Shown: piece after piece, positions 8,834 through 16,738 of the stretch
How positions within the stretch are numbered: position 1 is the stretch's first letter
Layout of the letters: every line of letters starts with the position of its first letter
NCBI GenBank assembly: GCA_942492965.1
Contig: OW818656.1
Location: 3,844,001-3,908,000, forward strand
Direction of reading: 5' to 3'
Source of the DNA: Sphingosinicella sp942492965
Lineage (GTDB): Bacteria > Pseudomonadota > Alphaproteobacteria > Sphingomonadales > Sphingomonadaceae
Length of the DNA: 64,000 nt
The notes under the pieces: generated by a model
Database searches by the model: none
What the model was told of the DNA's origin: nothing
The model's input: only the letters and a program-made list of their open reading frames with translations
Translations under genes and position numbers: made by a program

Positions 8834-9280
8834 ATGGAAACGACGCATCTCGGCAAGGTGAGCGCGCTTCCGGCCTCTCCCGACGCCGCGAAGCTCGACT
8901 ACGTGCCCAATCCGCGGCCCGAAAGCCGCTACCTCGTGCGCTTCGCGGCGCCCGAGTTCACATCGCTGTGCCCGGTGACGGGCCAGCCCGATTTCGCGCA
9001 CATCGTGATCGACTATGTGCCGGACGCGCGCATCGTGGAATCGAAGTCGCTGAAGCTGTTCCTTGGGAGTTTCCGCAACCACGCGGCGTTTCACGAGGAT
9101 TGCACCGTCGGCATCGGCGAGCGGCTGTTCCGCGAGATGGCGCCGCATTGGCTGCGGATCGGCGGCTACTGGTATCCGCGCGGGGGCATTCCCATCGATG
9201 TGTTCTGGCAGTCCGGCGCGCCGCCTGCGGACGTGTGGGTGCCGGATCAGGGCGTCGCGCCTTACCGAGGGCGGGGATAA
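8834..9280 (+). CDS. queF: NADPH-dependent preQ0 reductase (7-cyano-7-deazaguanine reductase)
   Basis: A 148-residue single-domain QueF that reduces the nitrile of preQ0 to the amine preQ1 in queuosine synthesis. The catalytic Cys is in TSLCPVTGQPDFAHI, the conserved Asp follows in QPDF, ESKSLK is the NADPH-binding motif, and HEDC carries the conserved His. The length fits the short unimodular type. I chose the ATG at 8834 because METTHLG begins where the family usually starts; an in-frame ATG at 8804 and a TTG at 8798 would add 10-12 residues and run into the sseA promoter. queE and queC lie downstream on the other strand. Confidence 0.93.
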   Translation: METTHLGKVSALPASPDAAKLDYVPNPRPESRYLVRFAAPEFTSLCPVTGQPDFAHIVIDYVPDARIVESKSLKLFLGSFRNHAAFHEDCTVGIGERLFREMAPHWLRIGGYWYPRGGIPIDVFWQSGAPPADVWVPDQGVAPYRGRG

Positions 9281-9590
9281 GCCGGATCCTCCGGGGGGAC
9301 GGGAGTCTTGCCCAATAGGCTTTATGGGCCGATACGTACGGAATCCCGGCCTTTTCGTGCCCGGATATCCCCCGAAGTTGATGAAGTTGAGACATGCCCG
9401 CGCACGATCGCGCGCGGGGGCGCGTGCGAGCGCGAGCGCGCCTGCGGGATGGATTTTTTCAAACCGGCCTGCCGTTGTTTTTTGCATGAGCGGGTTCCAC
9501 TGGCGAACGCGTATCGCGGTTCGCGGCGAGTCTTTCACGCGAAACCCTATTTTGGAAGGGGCAAGGGCTGACCTTGTGCGCCCCTCGGCG
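9281..9590. other. 310-base intergenic gap between converging queF and queE
   Basis: No convincing gene was seen. The stretch holds runs of alternating CG-rich sequence near 9410-9440 and two T-runs near 9456-9483. On the minus strand after queE there is a weak hairpin (GGGGC...GCCCC with an inner AAGG/CCTT stem), possibly a terminator without a clear U-tract. Short open frames here lack ribosome sites or family resemblance. Confidence 0.4.
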
Positions 9591-10223
9591 TCAGGGAATG
9601 CCGATCAGCTTGTGCGTCTGGAGCGACAGGCGCCATTTCGGATGGGTGAGGCAATAGTCCGTGGCGGCGGCGATGTTCTGCGCCTGCGCGGGGCCGTCCA
9701 TCGGTTGCAGGAAGAAGTTGCGGAAATCGAGATGCTCGAACATCTCCGGGCTGTTGTTCGGCTGCGGGTAGACGAGCTTCAGTTCATCGCCCGATGTTTG
9801 CACCAGCTCGGCATCCGCTTTGGGACTGACGCAGATCCAGTCGATCCCCGCGGGCGCGGGGAGCGTGCCGTTGGTTTCTATGGCGATCGAGAAGGCGCGT
9901 GCGTGCAGGGCATCGATCAGCGCGCGGTCGAGTTGCAGCAGCGGTTCGCCGCCGGTGCAGACGACGAGGCGATGCTCGGCGCCCGTGCCCCACGCCGCCG
10001 CGACGGCATCGGCGAGCGCTTCGGCGTCTGCGAACTTGCCGCCGCCGGGGCCGTCCGTGCCGATGAAATCGGTGTCGCAGAAGGTGCAGACGGCCTTGGC
10101 ACGGTCCCGTTCAAGGCCCGACCAGAGGTTGCATCCCGCAAAGCGCAGGAACACGGCGCGGCGCCCGGTCTGCGCGCCTTCACCCTGCAAGGTGAGGAAA
10201 AGCTCTTTGACAGCGTAGGTCAT
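9591..10223 (-). CDS. queE: 7-carboxy-7-deazaguanine synthase (radical SAM)
   Basis: A 210-residue radical SAM enzyme that converts 6-carboxytetrahydropterin to 7-carboxy-7-deazaguanine in preQ0 synthesis. The LFLTLQGEGAQTG start is typical. The cluster motif is the atypical spacing C-x14-C-x2-C, ending in VCTFCDTDF, as known for some proteobacterial QueE proteins instead of C-x3-C-x2-C. TGGEPLLQ binds SAM and WICVSPKA is a conserved late motif. Its ATG overlaps the queC stop (ATGA), so the two genes are coupled. Confidence 0.95.
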   Translation of the reverse strand: MTYAVKELFLTLQGEGAQTGRRAVFLRFAGCNLWSGLERDRAKAVCTFCDTDFIGTDGPGGGKFADAEALADAVAAAWGTGAEHRLVVCTGGEPLLQLDRALIDALHARAFSIAIETNGTLPAPAGIDWICVSPKADAELVQTSGDELKLVYPQPNNSPEMFEHLDFRNFFLQPMDGPAQAQNIAAATDYCLTHPKWRLSLQTHKLIGIP

Positions 10224-10918
10224 GCCGCGGCGTAGGCGGTGGGGTCGGGAAGGCCCGCTTCCTCGAAACCCTTGTGGCGGAGGCGGCAGGCATCGCAGCG
10301 GCCGCAGTGGAGCGGGGTGCCGTCCGCGCCCGTGGCGGGATCGTAGCACGTCCACGTTCCGGCGATGTCGACGCCGAGGCGCGTCGCCTCGCGTGCGATC
10401 CCGGCCTTGTCGAGATCGATGAGCGGCGTGTGCACCTTGAAGTGTTCGCCTTCGCTGCCCGCCTTGGTGGCGGTCGCGGCCAGCGCCTCGAACGCCGCGA
10501 TGAAGGCGGGGCGGCAATCGGGATAGCCCGAATAATCGAGCGCGTTGACGCCGATGAAGATGTCCCGCGCGCCGATCGCCTCCGCCCAGGCGAGCGCGAC
10601 CGAGAGGAACACGGTGTTGCGCGCCGGAACATAGGTCGGCGGGATGACGCCGCTGTCGATGGGGCCGTCGCCCTTGGGCACGGCGATGTCGCTCGTCAGC
10701 GCCGATCCGCCGAACGCGCGCAGATCGAGCGGCAGAACGATGTGCCGCACCGCATACACCGCCGCCGCGCGCCGCGCCGCTTCCAGCTCCACGCGGTGGC
10801 GCTGGTTGTAATCGATGGTGAGCGCGTGCACGGCATAGCCGCCTGCGCGCGCGATCGCGGCGCAGGTGACGGAATCGAGTCCTCCGGAAAGAAGAACGAT
10901 GGCGGGCTTTCGGGACAT
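10220..10918 (-). CDS. queC: 7-cyano-7-deazaguanine (preQ0) synthase
   Basis: A 232-residue PP-loop ATPase that turns 7-carboxy-7-deazaguanine into preQ0 with ATP and ammonia. The P-loop is LLSGGLDSVT near residue 9, and the C-terminal zinc site is TWTCYDP...HCGRCDACRLR. The ATG at 10918 places the P-loop at the usual distance from the N-terminus; a longer in-frame extension upstream is not family-like and would cross the terminator hairpin. It is first in a queC-queE operon that follows a structured leader. Confidence 0.95.
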   Translation of the reverse strand: MSRKPAIVLLSGGLDSVTCAAIARAGGYAVHALTIDYNQRHRVELEAARRAAAVYAVRHIVLPLDLRAFGGSALTSDIAVPKGDGPIDSGVIPPTYVPARNTVFLSVALAWAEAIGARDIFIGVNALDYSGYPDCRPAFIAAFEALAATATKAGSEGEHFKVHTPLIDLDKAGIAREATRLGVDIAGTWTCYDPATGADGTPLHCGRCDACRLRHKGFEEAGLPDPTAYAAA

Positions 10919-10970
10919 TCCGGCGCGATACCTGCTGAGTGGCGCGGGAACAACCCAGGCAATCAAGCGC

Positions 10971-11005
10971 CAAAGAAAAAGGCCGCCGGATACGACCGGG
11001 CGGCC
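10971..11005 (-). terminator. Intrinsic terminator in the queC leader
   Basis: On the minus strand, GGCCGCCCGG (11005-10996) pairs with CCGGCGGCC (10989-10981), followed by TTTTTCTTT. This is a strong GC stem with a U-rich tail, placed upstream rather than downstream of a gene. Confidence 0.75.
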
Positions 11006-11071
11006 TTTCAAAAATCAGTCGGCTGGATATCCAGCTAGGGGAGGTAAGGTGTGCCGCAAGGCACGAGCCCC
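10971..11071 (-). ncRNA. Putative structured leader or small RNA before queC-queE
   Basis: Read on the minus strand, this stretch folds as a series. A closing helix GGGG/CCCC (11071-11068 with 11041-11038) encloses a hairpin GTGCC-TTGC-GGCAC (11064-11051) and an open ACCTTACCTC stretch. Next comes a perfect palindrome, GCTGGATATCCAGC (11035-11022), and then an intrinsic terminator. The nearest downstream gene on this strand is queC, 57 bases past the terminator hairpin, and the region is otherwise divergent between queC and a LysR gene. That arrangement fits a transcription-attenuation leader or a free-standing sRNA. It does not match the preQ1-I consensus. Base pairing was judged by eye only. 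Confidence 0.4.
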
Positions 11072-11155
11072 GTTTAGCGCGCTTATGGTAAAATTCGGGT
11101 TAAGCCTGATTTTTCGCGTTTGATCGCCCGGCGCGCGCCCTGTAATCGTCGCGCC

Positions 11156-12016
11156 ATGAAGCGGACCCTGCTCCCACTCAACGCGTTGCGTGTCTTCGAT
11201 GCGGCGGCGCGGCATCTGTCGTTCACCAAGGCGGCGGATGAGCTTGCGGTGACGCCTGCCGCCGTCGGCCAGCAGATCCGCACGCTGGAAGACGTGCTCG
11301 GCACCGTGCTGTTCCGACGCATGACACGGAACCTCGAACTCACCGACGAGGCGGTGCGCAGCCTGCCTGCGCTCCGCGAAGGCTTCGCGAAGCTGGAAGA
11401 GGCCGTGGCGATCATGCAGGCGGGGCAGGGCGAGGAGCGCCTGACGATTGCGGCGCCGCGCGATTTCATCGGCAAGTGGCTGGCGCCCAGACTTGGTCTC
11501 ATCAAGGCATCGACGACCGCGCGGCAGGTGACGATCCTCCCCACGGAAGGGCCGGTCGATTTCAACGCCGCCAATCTCGATGCCGCGATCTTCTTCGGCG
11601 CGATGCCCGCCGAGGAGGAACTGAGCGGCAAGCTGATCGCGCCGGGCACGGTCGCGCTGGTGGCGACGCCGGACATCGCCGCGAACGTTAAGATCGTGTC
11701 GGAAGTCGCCGCGCAGCCGCTGATCGAGCACCCGTCCGCCGACTGGCGCGGCTGGTTCGAGGCGCACGGCGTTCACATGACGGAGCGCAGCGCCAGCCTC
11801 GGCGTCGCCGACGCCGGGCTCGCTATCGACAGCGCGGTGGCGGGCTACGGGATTGCGCGCGTGCCGCTGGTGCTGGCAGACGCGGACATCGCCGCCGGGA
11901 AGCTCGCTGTCGTCATGGAGCCGAAGGTTTCGGACGAGGCATACTGGCTGATCGCGCCGAGTGCGCAGTGGCGGCAGAAGAAGGTGCGCGATCTGGTGGC
12001 GGCGCTTTCCCACTAG
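11156..12016 (+). CDS. LysR-family transcriptional regulator, GcvA-like
   Basis: A 286-residue LysR regulator with an N-terminal winged helix (LNALRVFDAAARHLSFTKAA, then a recognition helix in VTPAAVGQQIRTLE) and a C-terminal effector-binding domain. The opening resembles GcvA, the regulator of glycine cleavage, but the target here is unknown; the divergent region upstream leads to queC. I chose the ATG at 11156 because MKRTLLPLNALRVF is the usual LysR start. The TAG stop is formed by the left edge of the adjacent repeat element. Confidence 0.85.
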   Translation: MKRTLLPLNALRVFDAAARHLSFTKAADELAVTPAAVGQQIRTLEDVLGTVLFRRMTRNLELTDEAVRSLPALREGFAKLEEAVAIMQAGQGEERLTIAAPRDFIGKWLAPRLGLIKASTTARQVTILPTEGPVDFNAANLDAAIFFGAMPAEEELSGKLIAPGTVALVATPDIAANVKIVSEVAAQPLIEHPSADWRGWFEAHGVHMTERSASLGVADAGLAIDSAVAGYGIARVPLVLADADIAAGKLAVVMEPKVSDEAYWLIAPSAQWRQKKVRDLVAALSH

Positions 12017-12159
12017 GGTGTGCGGGGATTCAGTCCATGGCGGGCTGCAAACGGCGGCTTTCTGCGCTTCCGGTGCTCACTTACGTTAAGTACGCTGCGC
12101 GCCGGTTCTCGAAATCCTCCATTTTCGCTCCGCCCTGAACTGAATTCCCGCACACCCTA
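12014..12159. mobile_element. 142-bp TA-flanked inverted-repeat element (MITE-like)
   Basis: A TA on each side (12014-12015, 12158-12159) flanks a 142-base segment. It begins GGGTGTGCGGGGATTCAGT and ends in the near-perfect reverse complement (about 18 of 19). TA duplication with such ends is typical of IS630/Tc1-mariner elements and their non-coding derivatives. There is no coding capacity. It sits exactly between the converging lysR and parE, and TA plus the first G of each end makes the TAG stop codon of both genes. A second copy with related ends lies at 25740-26738. Confidence 0.75.
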
Positions 12160-14133
12160 AACGTCGATGGCGTCTTCCGAAACGCCGGCGGCGCGTTCCT
12201 GGATGAAATTGAAGCGGTGTTCCGGGTTGCGGCCCATGAGGCGGTCGACGAGATCGACGACGGGCGCGCGTTCCTCGTAGGTGTCGGGCAGCGTCACGCG
12301 AATGAGTGTGCGCTTTGCCGGGTCCATCGTGGTTTCGCGGAGCTGCATGGGGGACATCTCGCCGAGGCCCTTGAAGCGGCCGATCTCCACCTTGCCGCGC
12401 CCGGAGAAATCGCCCGCGAGCAGCTCGTCCTTGTGCGCGTCGTCGCGCGCGTAGGCGACCTTGCCGCCCTGCGCGAGGCGGTAGAGCGGCGGCTGCGCGA
12501 GGTAGAGGTGGCCGTTTTTCACGAGGCCCGACATTTCCTGGAAGAAGAAGGTCATCAGCAGCGTGGCGATGTGCGCCCCGTCGACGTCGGCGTCGGTCAT
12601 GATGACGACGCGGTCGTAGCGGAGCGCATCGGGATCGAAGCGGTCGCGCGTGCCGCAGCCGAGCGCCTGGATGAGATCGGCGATTTCCTGATTGGCGCCG
12701 ATCTTGTCCCGGTTCGCCGAGGCGACGTTCAGGATCTTGCCGCGAATGGGCAGGATCGCCTGCGTCTTGCGGTCGCGCGCCTGCTTCGCCGAGCCGCCCG
12801 CCGAATCGCCTTCGACGATGAAAATCTCGGTGCCATCGGGCGCGTCCGCCGAACAATCGGTGAGCTTGCCGGGCAGGCGGAGGCGGCGGCCGCTGGTCGC
12901 GGTCTTGCGCTTGATCTCCTTTTCGGCGCGGCGCTTCAGCCGCTCGTCCATGCGTTCGAGCGCGAAGCCGAGGAGCGCGCGGCCGCGCTCCATATTATCG
13001 GAGAGGAAGTGGTCGAAATGGTCCTTGACCGCGGCTTCCACGAACCGCGCGGCCTCCGGGCTCGTCAGTCGGTCCTTGGTCTGGCTCTGAAACTGGGGCT
13101 CGCGGATGAACACGGAGAGCATGATCTCGCCGCCCGAAAGCACATCCTCGGCGGTGAGGCCTTCGCCCTTCTTCTGGCCGATAAGACTGGCGAAACCGCG
13201 GATGCCCTTGACCAGCGCCGTGCGTAGACCCGCCTCGTGCGTGCCGCCCGCGGGGGTGGGAATCGTGTTGCAGTAGTAGCTCGCTGAGCCTTCGCCATAG
13301 AGCGGCCACGCGACCGCCCATTCCGCCGAGCCCTGCGTGTCCGGGAATTCCGCGCGGCCTGCGAAGAACTCGTTCGTCGCGCAGGCGCGGTCGCCGAGCT
13401 GTTCGGCAAGGTGATCGGCAAGGCCGCCGGGGAACTGGAAAACGGCGGTGGTGGGCGTGTCGTCGCTGATGAGCTCCGGGTCGCATGACCAGCGGATCTC
13501 GACGCCGCGGAAGAGATACGCCTTCGACCGCGCGAGGCGATAGAGGCGGGCGGGGCGGAACGTCGCCTTGTCGCCGAAGATCTCGGGATCGGGGTGGAAG
13601 GCGACGGTGGTGCCGCGCCGGTTGGGGGCCGCGCCGACCTTTTCAAGTTTGGAGACCGCGTGACCGCGCGAATAGCGCTGGCGGTAAAGCTCGCGGTTGC
13701 GCGCGACCTCGACGACGAGTTCGTCGGAGAGCGCGTTCACCACCGAGATGCCCACGCCGTGAAGGCCGCCCGAGGTGGCGTAGGCCTTGCTCGAGAACTT
13801 GCCGCCCGAATGCAGCATGGTGAAAATCACTTCGAGCGCCGACTTGCCCGGATATTTGGGATGCGCGTCGATCGGGATGCCGCGGCCGTTGTCGGAGACC
13901 GTCAGCGTGCCGTCCGAGGCGAGCGAGACCTCGATGCGGTTCGCGTGGCCGGCGACCGCTTCGTCCATGCTGTTGTCGAGCACCTCGGCGGCGAGATGGT
14001 GCAGCGCGCGCTCGTCCGTGCCGCCGATATACATGCCGGGGCGGCGGCGCACGGGCTCCAGCCCTTCGAGAACTTCGATCTGGTCTGCGGTGTAGTCGGT
14101 CGGGTTGGCGGCGCCCGTGAAGAGATCACTCAT
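12157..14133 (-). CDS. parE: DNA topoisomerase IV subunit B
   Basis: A 658-residue type IIA topoisomerase ATPase subunit, which works with ParC to unlink daughter chromosomes. It has the GHKL ATPase motifs AEVLDNSMDEA, SDNGRGIPIDAHPK and the glycine-rich SGGLHGVGISVVNALS. The TOPRIM domain has FIVEGDSAGGSAKQARDRKTQAILPIRGKILN and TDADVDGAHI. The length (658, not about 800) and lack of a GyrB-type insertion favour ParE over GyrB. The TAG stop is contributed by the right edge of the adjoining repeat element. Confidence 0.9.
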   Translation of the reverse strand: MSDLFTGAANPTDYTADQIEVLEGLEPVRRRPGMYIGGTDERALHHLAAEVLDNSMDEAVAGHANRIEVSLASDGTLTVSDNGRGIPIDAHPKYPGKSALEVIFTMLHSGGKFSSKAYATSGGLHGVGISVVNALSDELVVEVARNRELYRQRYSRGHAVSKLEKVGAAPNRRGTTVAFHPDPEIFGDKATFRPARLYRLARSKAYLFRGVEIRWSCDPELISDDTPTTAVFQFPGGLADHLAEQLGDRACATNEFFAGRAEFPDTQGSAEWAVAWPLYGEGSASYYCNTIPTPAGGTHEAGLRTALVKGIRGFASLIGQKKGEGLTAEDVLSGGEIMLSVFIREPQFQSQTKDRLTSPEAARFVEAAVKDHFDHFLSDNMERGRALLGFALERMDERLKRRAEKEIKRKTATSGRRLRLPGKLTDCSADAPDGTEIFIVEGDSAGGSAKQARDRKTQAILPIRGKILNVASANRDKIGANQEIADLIQALGCGTRDRFDPDALRYDRVVIMTDADVDGAHIATLLMTFFFQEMSGLVKNGHLYLAQPPLYRLAQGGKVAYARDDAHKDELLAGDFSGRGKVEIGRFKGLGEMSPMQLRETTMDPAKRTLIRVTLPDTYEERAPVVDLVDRLMGRNPEHRFNFIQERAAGVSEDAIDV

Positions 14134-14172
14134 AGCGGCCTTATAGGGAGCGCCGGGGCAGGGGTGAAGGGC

Positions 14173-14727
14173 TTAGCGTGCTTGCTTGAAAAGCGCTGAA
14201 ATCGTGCCGTTGTCGAGACGCCGCTCGGCGGGGTGGATGATCGCGGAGAGCGATTCGACGCGCCCGCGAATCCGCTCCGCCAACGCCTCGCTCGCATATC
14301 GGGCGGCCTCGCCCTCCAGCGGGCGCAGCTCGGCGAGGCCGTTCAGGATGAACGCCGAGAGGTCGCCGCTCAGGCGATCGAAGCGGCGGCGGACGGAGGC
14401 GGGGGAGAGCGTATAGGCTTGGATCACGAGTGCCGAGTCGCGCAGTTGGCTGGCTTCGAAGTGTTCGACGTAGTCGCGCGGGCACCAGGCGTGGAGCTCG
14501 CGGTGGAGCGCGGGATCGCTGCCAGCGACTTCGAGGAGCATCAGAACTTCATTGAATTGATTGAGGAAATCGCTCGCGAGGCCGGTGTGCGGATCAATGC
14601 CGGTGATGGCCTCCGCGGCGATGTCCGCGATACGGGAGGCGAGGGCTTCGGTCATGTCGGGCGGAAACGCGGCGGCGTTCCGATAGGATTCGCTCACTGT
14701 CCAGCCGCCTGCGTCCGCATCCATCAT
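14173..14727 (-). CDS. Conserved hypothetical protein upstream of parE
   Basis: A 184-residue soluble protein without signal peptide or membrane segment. It is mostly helical by composition, with stretches such as FLNQFNEVLMLLEVAGSDP and AYTLSPASVRRRFDRLSGDLSAF. I recognise no catalytic motif. It starts at a pair of ATG codons (14727 or 14724), ends 39 bases before parE on the same strand, and may be cotranscribed with it. A much longer upstream extension of this frame is not coding, since it runs antisense through the porin gene. Confidence 0.6.
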   Translation of the reverse strand: MMDADAGGWTVSESYRNAAAFPPDMTEALASRIADIAAEAITGIDPHTGLASDFLNQFNEVLMLLEVAGSDPALHRELHAWCPRDYVEHFEASQLRDSALVIQAYTLSPASVRRRFDRLSGDLSAFILNGLAELRPLEGEAARYASEALAERIRGRVESLSAIIHPAERRLDNGTISALFKQAR

Positions 14728-15084
14728 CCCATGCCTATTAGGCGGGAGGCGTGAAAAACGCCTTAAACGTCGACACCGTCGTTTTTTTCGCTGGAGATGT
14801 ATTTTTGCGTTGCAACACGCCGTGCTGCAGTGCAATATCATCATGCCTATATGGCAATCCTCCCCAAGGATTTGACTAGAGGGTCGGCGGCAACGCCGGC
14901 CCTTCTTTCTGTCTGGATTCAGACTGTTGCGCGAAAGCATCATCCGCGTTGCAACTTTGTGACCACGGGGGCAAATTCGCTTGTGCGACGCCGCAGCGTG
15001 GTGGACACTCCCCCTCGAAGCACGTGCTTCGGAACGACCCCTCCCAGGGCGAGCAGCGATCACAGCTGAAATGAAGGTGGAGGA
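14728..15084. other. 357-base divergent region before the porin gene, with two hairpins
   Basis: It holds an intrinsic-terminator-like hairpin at 14881-14910 and a perfect 16-base palindrome at 15016-15031, plus T-runs near 14780 and several TGCA-type repeats near 14810-14835. It probably contains promoters for both the hypothetical gene and the porin, and may encode a short RNA ending near 14910. No protein gene was seen. Confidence 0.45.
14881..14910 (+). terminator. Terminator-like hairpin upstream of torF-type gene
   Basis: GGGTCGGCGG (14881-14890), loop CAA, CGCCGGCCC (14894-14902), then TTCTTTCT. It has the form of an intrinsic terminator but lies about 175 bases before the porin start, so it would end a short upstream transcript or attenuate the porin mRNA. 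Confidence 0.45.
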
Positions 15085-15858
15085 ATGATGAAAAAGGGAA
15101 TTGGCGGCCGCGCGATCTCGATGACCGTGCTTGCGGCTGCAACGCTTGTCGGCAGCCTCGCAGTGGCGGCTCCGGCCTTCGCGCAGGACGCAGAAGCGAC
15201 CAGTGATTGGGAAATCTCGGGCAACGCCGGGGTTTTCTCGCAGTACCGCTGGCGCGGTGTTTCGCTTTCGGATGAAGAAGTGGCCTTCCAGGGCGGCATC
15301 GACGTCGCGCATTCGAGCGGCTTTTATGTCGGCACCTGGGGTTCGAGCCTCGCCGGCTACGGCACTTACGGCGGTGCCAACACCGAAATCGACGTCTACG
15401 CGGGCTATGCCGGCGAAGCGGGCGGATTCGGCTATGACATCGGCGCGATCTGGTATCTCTATCCGGGCACCAGCGGGACGGACGTGGTGGAAGTCACCGC
15501 CTCGCTGAGCAAGGAACTCGGCCCGGTCGGCGCCACGGTCGGCGTTGCCTACGCACCGAAGCAGGATTCGCTCGGCAACGACGACAGCTTCTACCTGTAC
15601 ACGGACTGGTCCGCCGCGATCCCGAACACGCCGGTCTCGCTGAATGCGCACGTCGGCTACACCGACGGTTCGCTTTCGATCGACCGCGGGTTCTCGACCG
15701 ACGGCGACTATCTCGATTGGTCGCTCGGCGCGTCGGTCTCCTACGACAAGCTGACGCTGGGCGTTGCCTACGTCGACACCGACGTGAAGGGCGGCGACCC
15801 GTCGATCAACACGATCACGGACGCAGCCATCGTGGTCTCGCTGACCGCGGCGTTCTGA
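15085..15858 (+). CDS. TorF-family putative porin (outer membrane beta-barrel)
   Basis: A 257-residue outer-membrane protein with a cleavable signal peptide (cut after AAPAFA), repeated aromatic and Gly-rich beta-strand segments such as GVFSQYRWRGVSLSDEEVAFQGGID, and a terminal Phe typical of barrel proteins. The family (Gcw_chp/TorF) is common in alphaproteobacteria near glnB/amt genes, so the glnB-glnA operon nearby fits. A role in uptake of a nitrogen source is inference. GGAGGA precedes two tandem ATG codons (15085, 15088). A strong terminator follows. Confidence 0.85.
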   Translation: MMKKGIGGRAISMTVLAAATLVGSLAVAAPAFAQDAEATSDWEISGNAGVFSQYRWRGVSLSDEEVAFQGGIDVAHSSGFYVGTWGSSLAGYGTYGGANTEIDVYAGYAGEAGGFGYDIGAIWYLYPGTSGTDVVEVTASLSKELGPVGATVGVAYAPKQDSLGNDDSFYLYTDWSAAIPNTPVSLNAHVGYTDGSLSIDRGFSTDGDYLDWSLGASVSYDKLTLGVAYVDTDVKGGDPSINTITDAAIVVSLTAAF

Positions 15859-15884
15859 TCCGATAATCTAATCGTCACGGGGAA

Positions 15885-15925
15885 AGCCCCGGAAGTCTCA
15901 GGACTTCCGGGGCTTTTTCTTTTTT
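15885..15925 (+). terminator. Intrinsic terminator of the porin gene
   Basis: AGCCCCGGAAGT (15885-15896) and ACTTCCGGGGCT (15903-15914) form a perfect 12-bp stem with a six-base loop, followed by TTTTCTTTTTT. Confidence 0.95.
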
Positions 15926-15931
15926 GGGAAT

Positions 15932-16612
15932 TTACTCTTCCGCTCTGTGGTGGCTTCTGAGGAAGGACAGTTCTCTTGGAAGAGTGCTTGTAAATGGATT
16001 GCTTGGGTCTTTCCTGAATTTTTCAGGATGATTTATCCACGGAATATTGTTTTCGATTTTATAAGTAATTTTCTCTTTTGTTGATTCGATAATTACGTTT
16101 GTTATTTTGTACCCATATCTATTATTTTTTATATTCTCCATTGTGTGTGGATTTTTTTCATCCAAAAATATTATTGCTAAAGGGTAAAATTCTTCCTCAA
16201 GAGTTATTTTATAATCGGTCGAGGATATTTTTGAAGAAAGTGTAGGATAGTCTATTTTGTTGTATTTTATGTTTTCCAATATTTTCTGTCTTACTATCGC
16301 ATTTTGAACGGTATCATTGCCGCCATTAGAGTCGCCCTCGGCTAATAGTGCATATGCGGCGCGACCACCTCCTAAATCAATGCGAACGGCCTCACCGACT
16401 ACGTACCCAAATACACCGCCATGTTCTGGACCGGGAAATGATGCGCGCCGCTGAGCACGCTTTTCTAAAACGCTAAATCCCTCTCGTATTCCATCTGGCG
16501 TGCTAATTTGCACGGTCATCTTGTAACGATATCGAGGCATTTCTTCTGAGCAGGCAGGGATCAATATCACGACAAGAAGGGAAGCCAGTTTTGAGGCCTC
16601 TATTTTTATCAC
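15932..16612 (-). CDS. AT-rich putative lipoprotein, unknown function
   Basis: A 226-residue protein starting at GTG 16612, preceded by GAAAGGT at good spacing. The N-terminus has a short charged region, a hydrophobic stretch and a lipobox-like PAC at residues 19-21 of this start (ILIPACSEE), so an outer- or inner-membrane lipoprotein is likely. Residues about 25-110 look like a conserved domain (VQISTPDGIREG, then VVGEAVRIDLGGGRAAYALL). The second half is rich in Lys, Asn and Ile and far more AT-rich than neighbours. It sits between two terminators, so it is an isolated transcript. The composition suggests recent transfer or a chimera. Function is unknown. Confidence 0.65.
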   Translation of the reverse strand: MIKIEASKLASLLVVILIPACSEEMPRYRYKMTVQISTPDGIREGFSVLEKRAQRRASFPGPEHGGVFGYVVGEAVRIDLGGGRAAYALLAEGDSNGGNDTVQNAIVRQKILENIKYNKIDYPTLSSKISSTDYKITLEEEFYPLAIIFLDEKNPHTMENIKNNRYGYKITNVIIESTKEKITYKIENNIPWINHPEKFRKDPSNPFTSTLPRELSFLRSHHRAEE

Positions 16613-16679
16613 CGTTCTACCTTTCAGATGCACGAGTGCTGCTGAAATACTCGAAAAATGAAATAAATTAATAAACCGC

Positions 16680-16718
16680 CCAAAATGAAAAGGGGCCCGC
16701 GCTTTCGCGCGGGCCCCT
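16680..16718 (-). terminator. Intrinsic terminator of glnB-glnA
   Basis: On the minus strand, AGGGGCCCGCGC (16718-16707) pairs with GCGCGGGCCCCT (16702-16691), followed by TTTCATTTTGG. It lies just after the glnA stop. Confidence 0.9.
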
Positions 16719-16738
16719 GAACGGCCCAAATCCCCCGA

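Noticed and set aside
9308..9571. Possible 87-codon gene in the queF-queE gap
   Set aside because: No ribosome site, no family resemblance and biased composition; the gap was left without a gene.
10971..11076. Known preQ1 riboswitch class in the queC leader
   Set aside because: The short P1 stem with A-rich tail of preQ1-I, and the longer preQ1-II and III forms, are not recognisable. I left it as an unassigned RNA.
12157..14133. parE as gyrB
   Set aside because: The length of 658 residues and lack of GyrB-specific insertion favour ParE, although a ParE/GyrB swap cannot be fully excluded without the second copy.
14728..15651. Upstream extension of the hypothetical gene at 14173-14727
   Set aside because: The extension crosses a terminator-like hairpin and runs antisense through the porin gene, whose signal peptide and barrel are clear.
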